Assembly: GCF_958979055.1 (NCBI RefSeq)
Contig: NC_084889.1
Span: 9,665,761-9,729,760 of the forward strand
DNA: 64,000 nucleotides
Direction of reading: 5' to 3'
Origin: Alnus glutinosa
Taxonomy: Eukaryota > Streptophyta > Magnoliopsida > Fagales > Betulaceae
The notes below the pieces were generated by a model that was given only the letters and a program-made list of their open reading frames with translations, was not told where the DNA came from and ran no database searches. Made by a program: the position numbers and the translations under genes. Positions within the stretch are counted from its first letter, which is position 1. Each line of letters begins with the position of its first letter. Shown piece by piece: positions 63,963 to 64,000 of this stretch.

Positions 63963-64000
63963 CTGCCCACCCATGAAAATGAGGATAAAAAACATCAGTA

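Overview
This window is nuclear DNA of a seed plant. The evidence is spliced genes of plant-only families (a NAC transcription factor, a blue-copper laccase, BAHD acyltransferases), a plant-type poly(A)-binding protein, and dense Ty1/copia, Ty3/gypsy, LINE, CACTA, hAT, PIF/Harbinger and MULE-like elements. The intron structure and AT-rich intergenic DNA suit a eudicot, perhaps a woody rosid. I cannot name the species.

Left part (1-9.5 kb): a degraded gypsy gag with a primer-binding site, then the first exon of a NAC gene (2460-2936, minus). Two inverted-repeat elements follow: a Pack-MULE-like one (3716-4504) with a GC-rich interior, and a foldback one rich in GGGGTGGC (about 4645-6030). A 370-bp LTR (9115-9484) lies 17 bp beyond the stop codon of the next gene.

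Laccase locus (9.5-25 kb): a seven-exon laccase of 586 codons on the minus strand. Exons 3-7 lie at 9502-12012. Exons 1 and 2, easily missed, lie at 22380-22889. All splice sites are GT/AG, all phases agree, and all four copper motifs are present. Intron 2 is 10.4 kb because a CACTA-like element (TSD AAC) sits in it. That element contains a LINE, and the LINE's ORF1 contains a 1470-bp solo LTR with the 5-bp TSD AAATC.

Repeat-rich middle (25-36.8 kb): a 511-bp TRIM with two 206-bp LTRs, a 5S-rRNA-like remnant, half of a PIF/Harbinger transposase, a hAT-like element, a 5'-LTR-plus-gag copia fragment, a long LTR-like block, and the 3' end of another copia element.

Acyltransferase cluster (36.8-64 kb): four BAHD genes, all on the minus strand. 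Copy 1 (37037-38418) is a pseudogene with three frameshifting indels, one inside the catalytic HXXXD motif. LTRs flank it on both sides. Copies 2 (49461-50828), 3 (53905-55275) and 4 (58783-60153) are intact single-exon genes. Copies 2 and 3 are nearly identical and belong to a tandem repeat unit of roughly 4.5-5 kb that carries the same transposon fossils. Copies 1 and 4 belong to a larger segmental duplication that also carries a PABP 3' end. The PABP is broken beside copy 1 (43.8-44.7 kb) and intact beside copy 4 (63720-63962, continuing past the window). Several transposons are present in one duplicate and absent from the other, so the empty sites can be read within this window.

I did not find a new multi-gene system. 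The most notable structures are the laccase with its nested-transposon intron and the duplicated BAHD/PABP segments.
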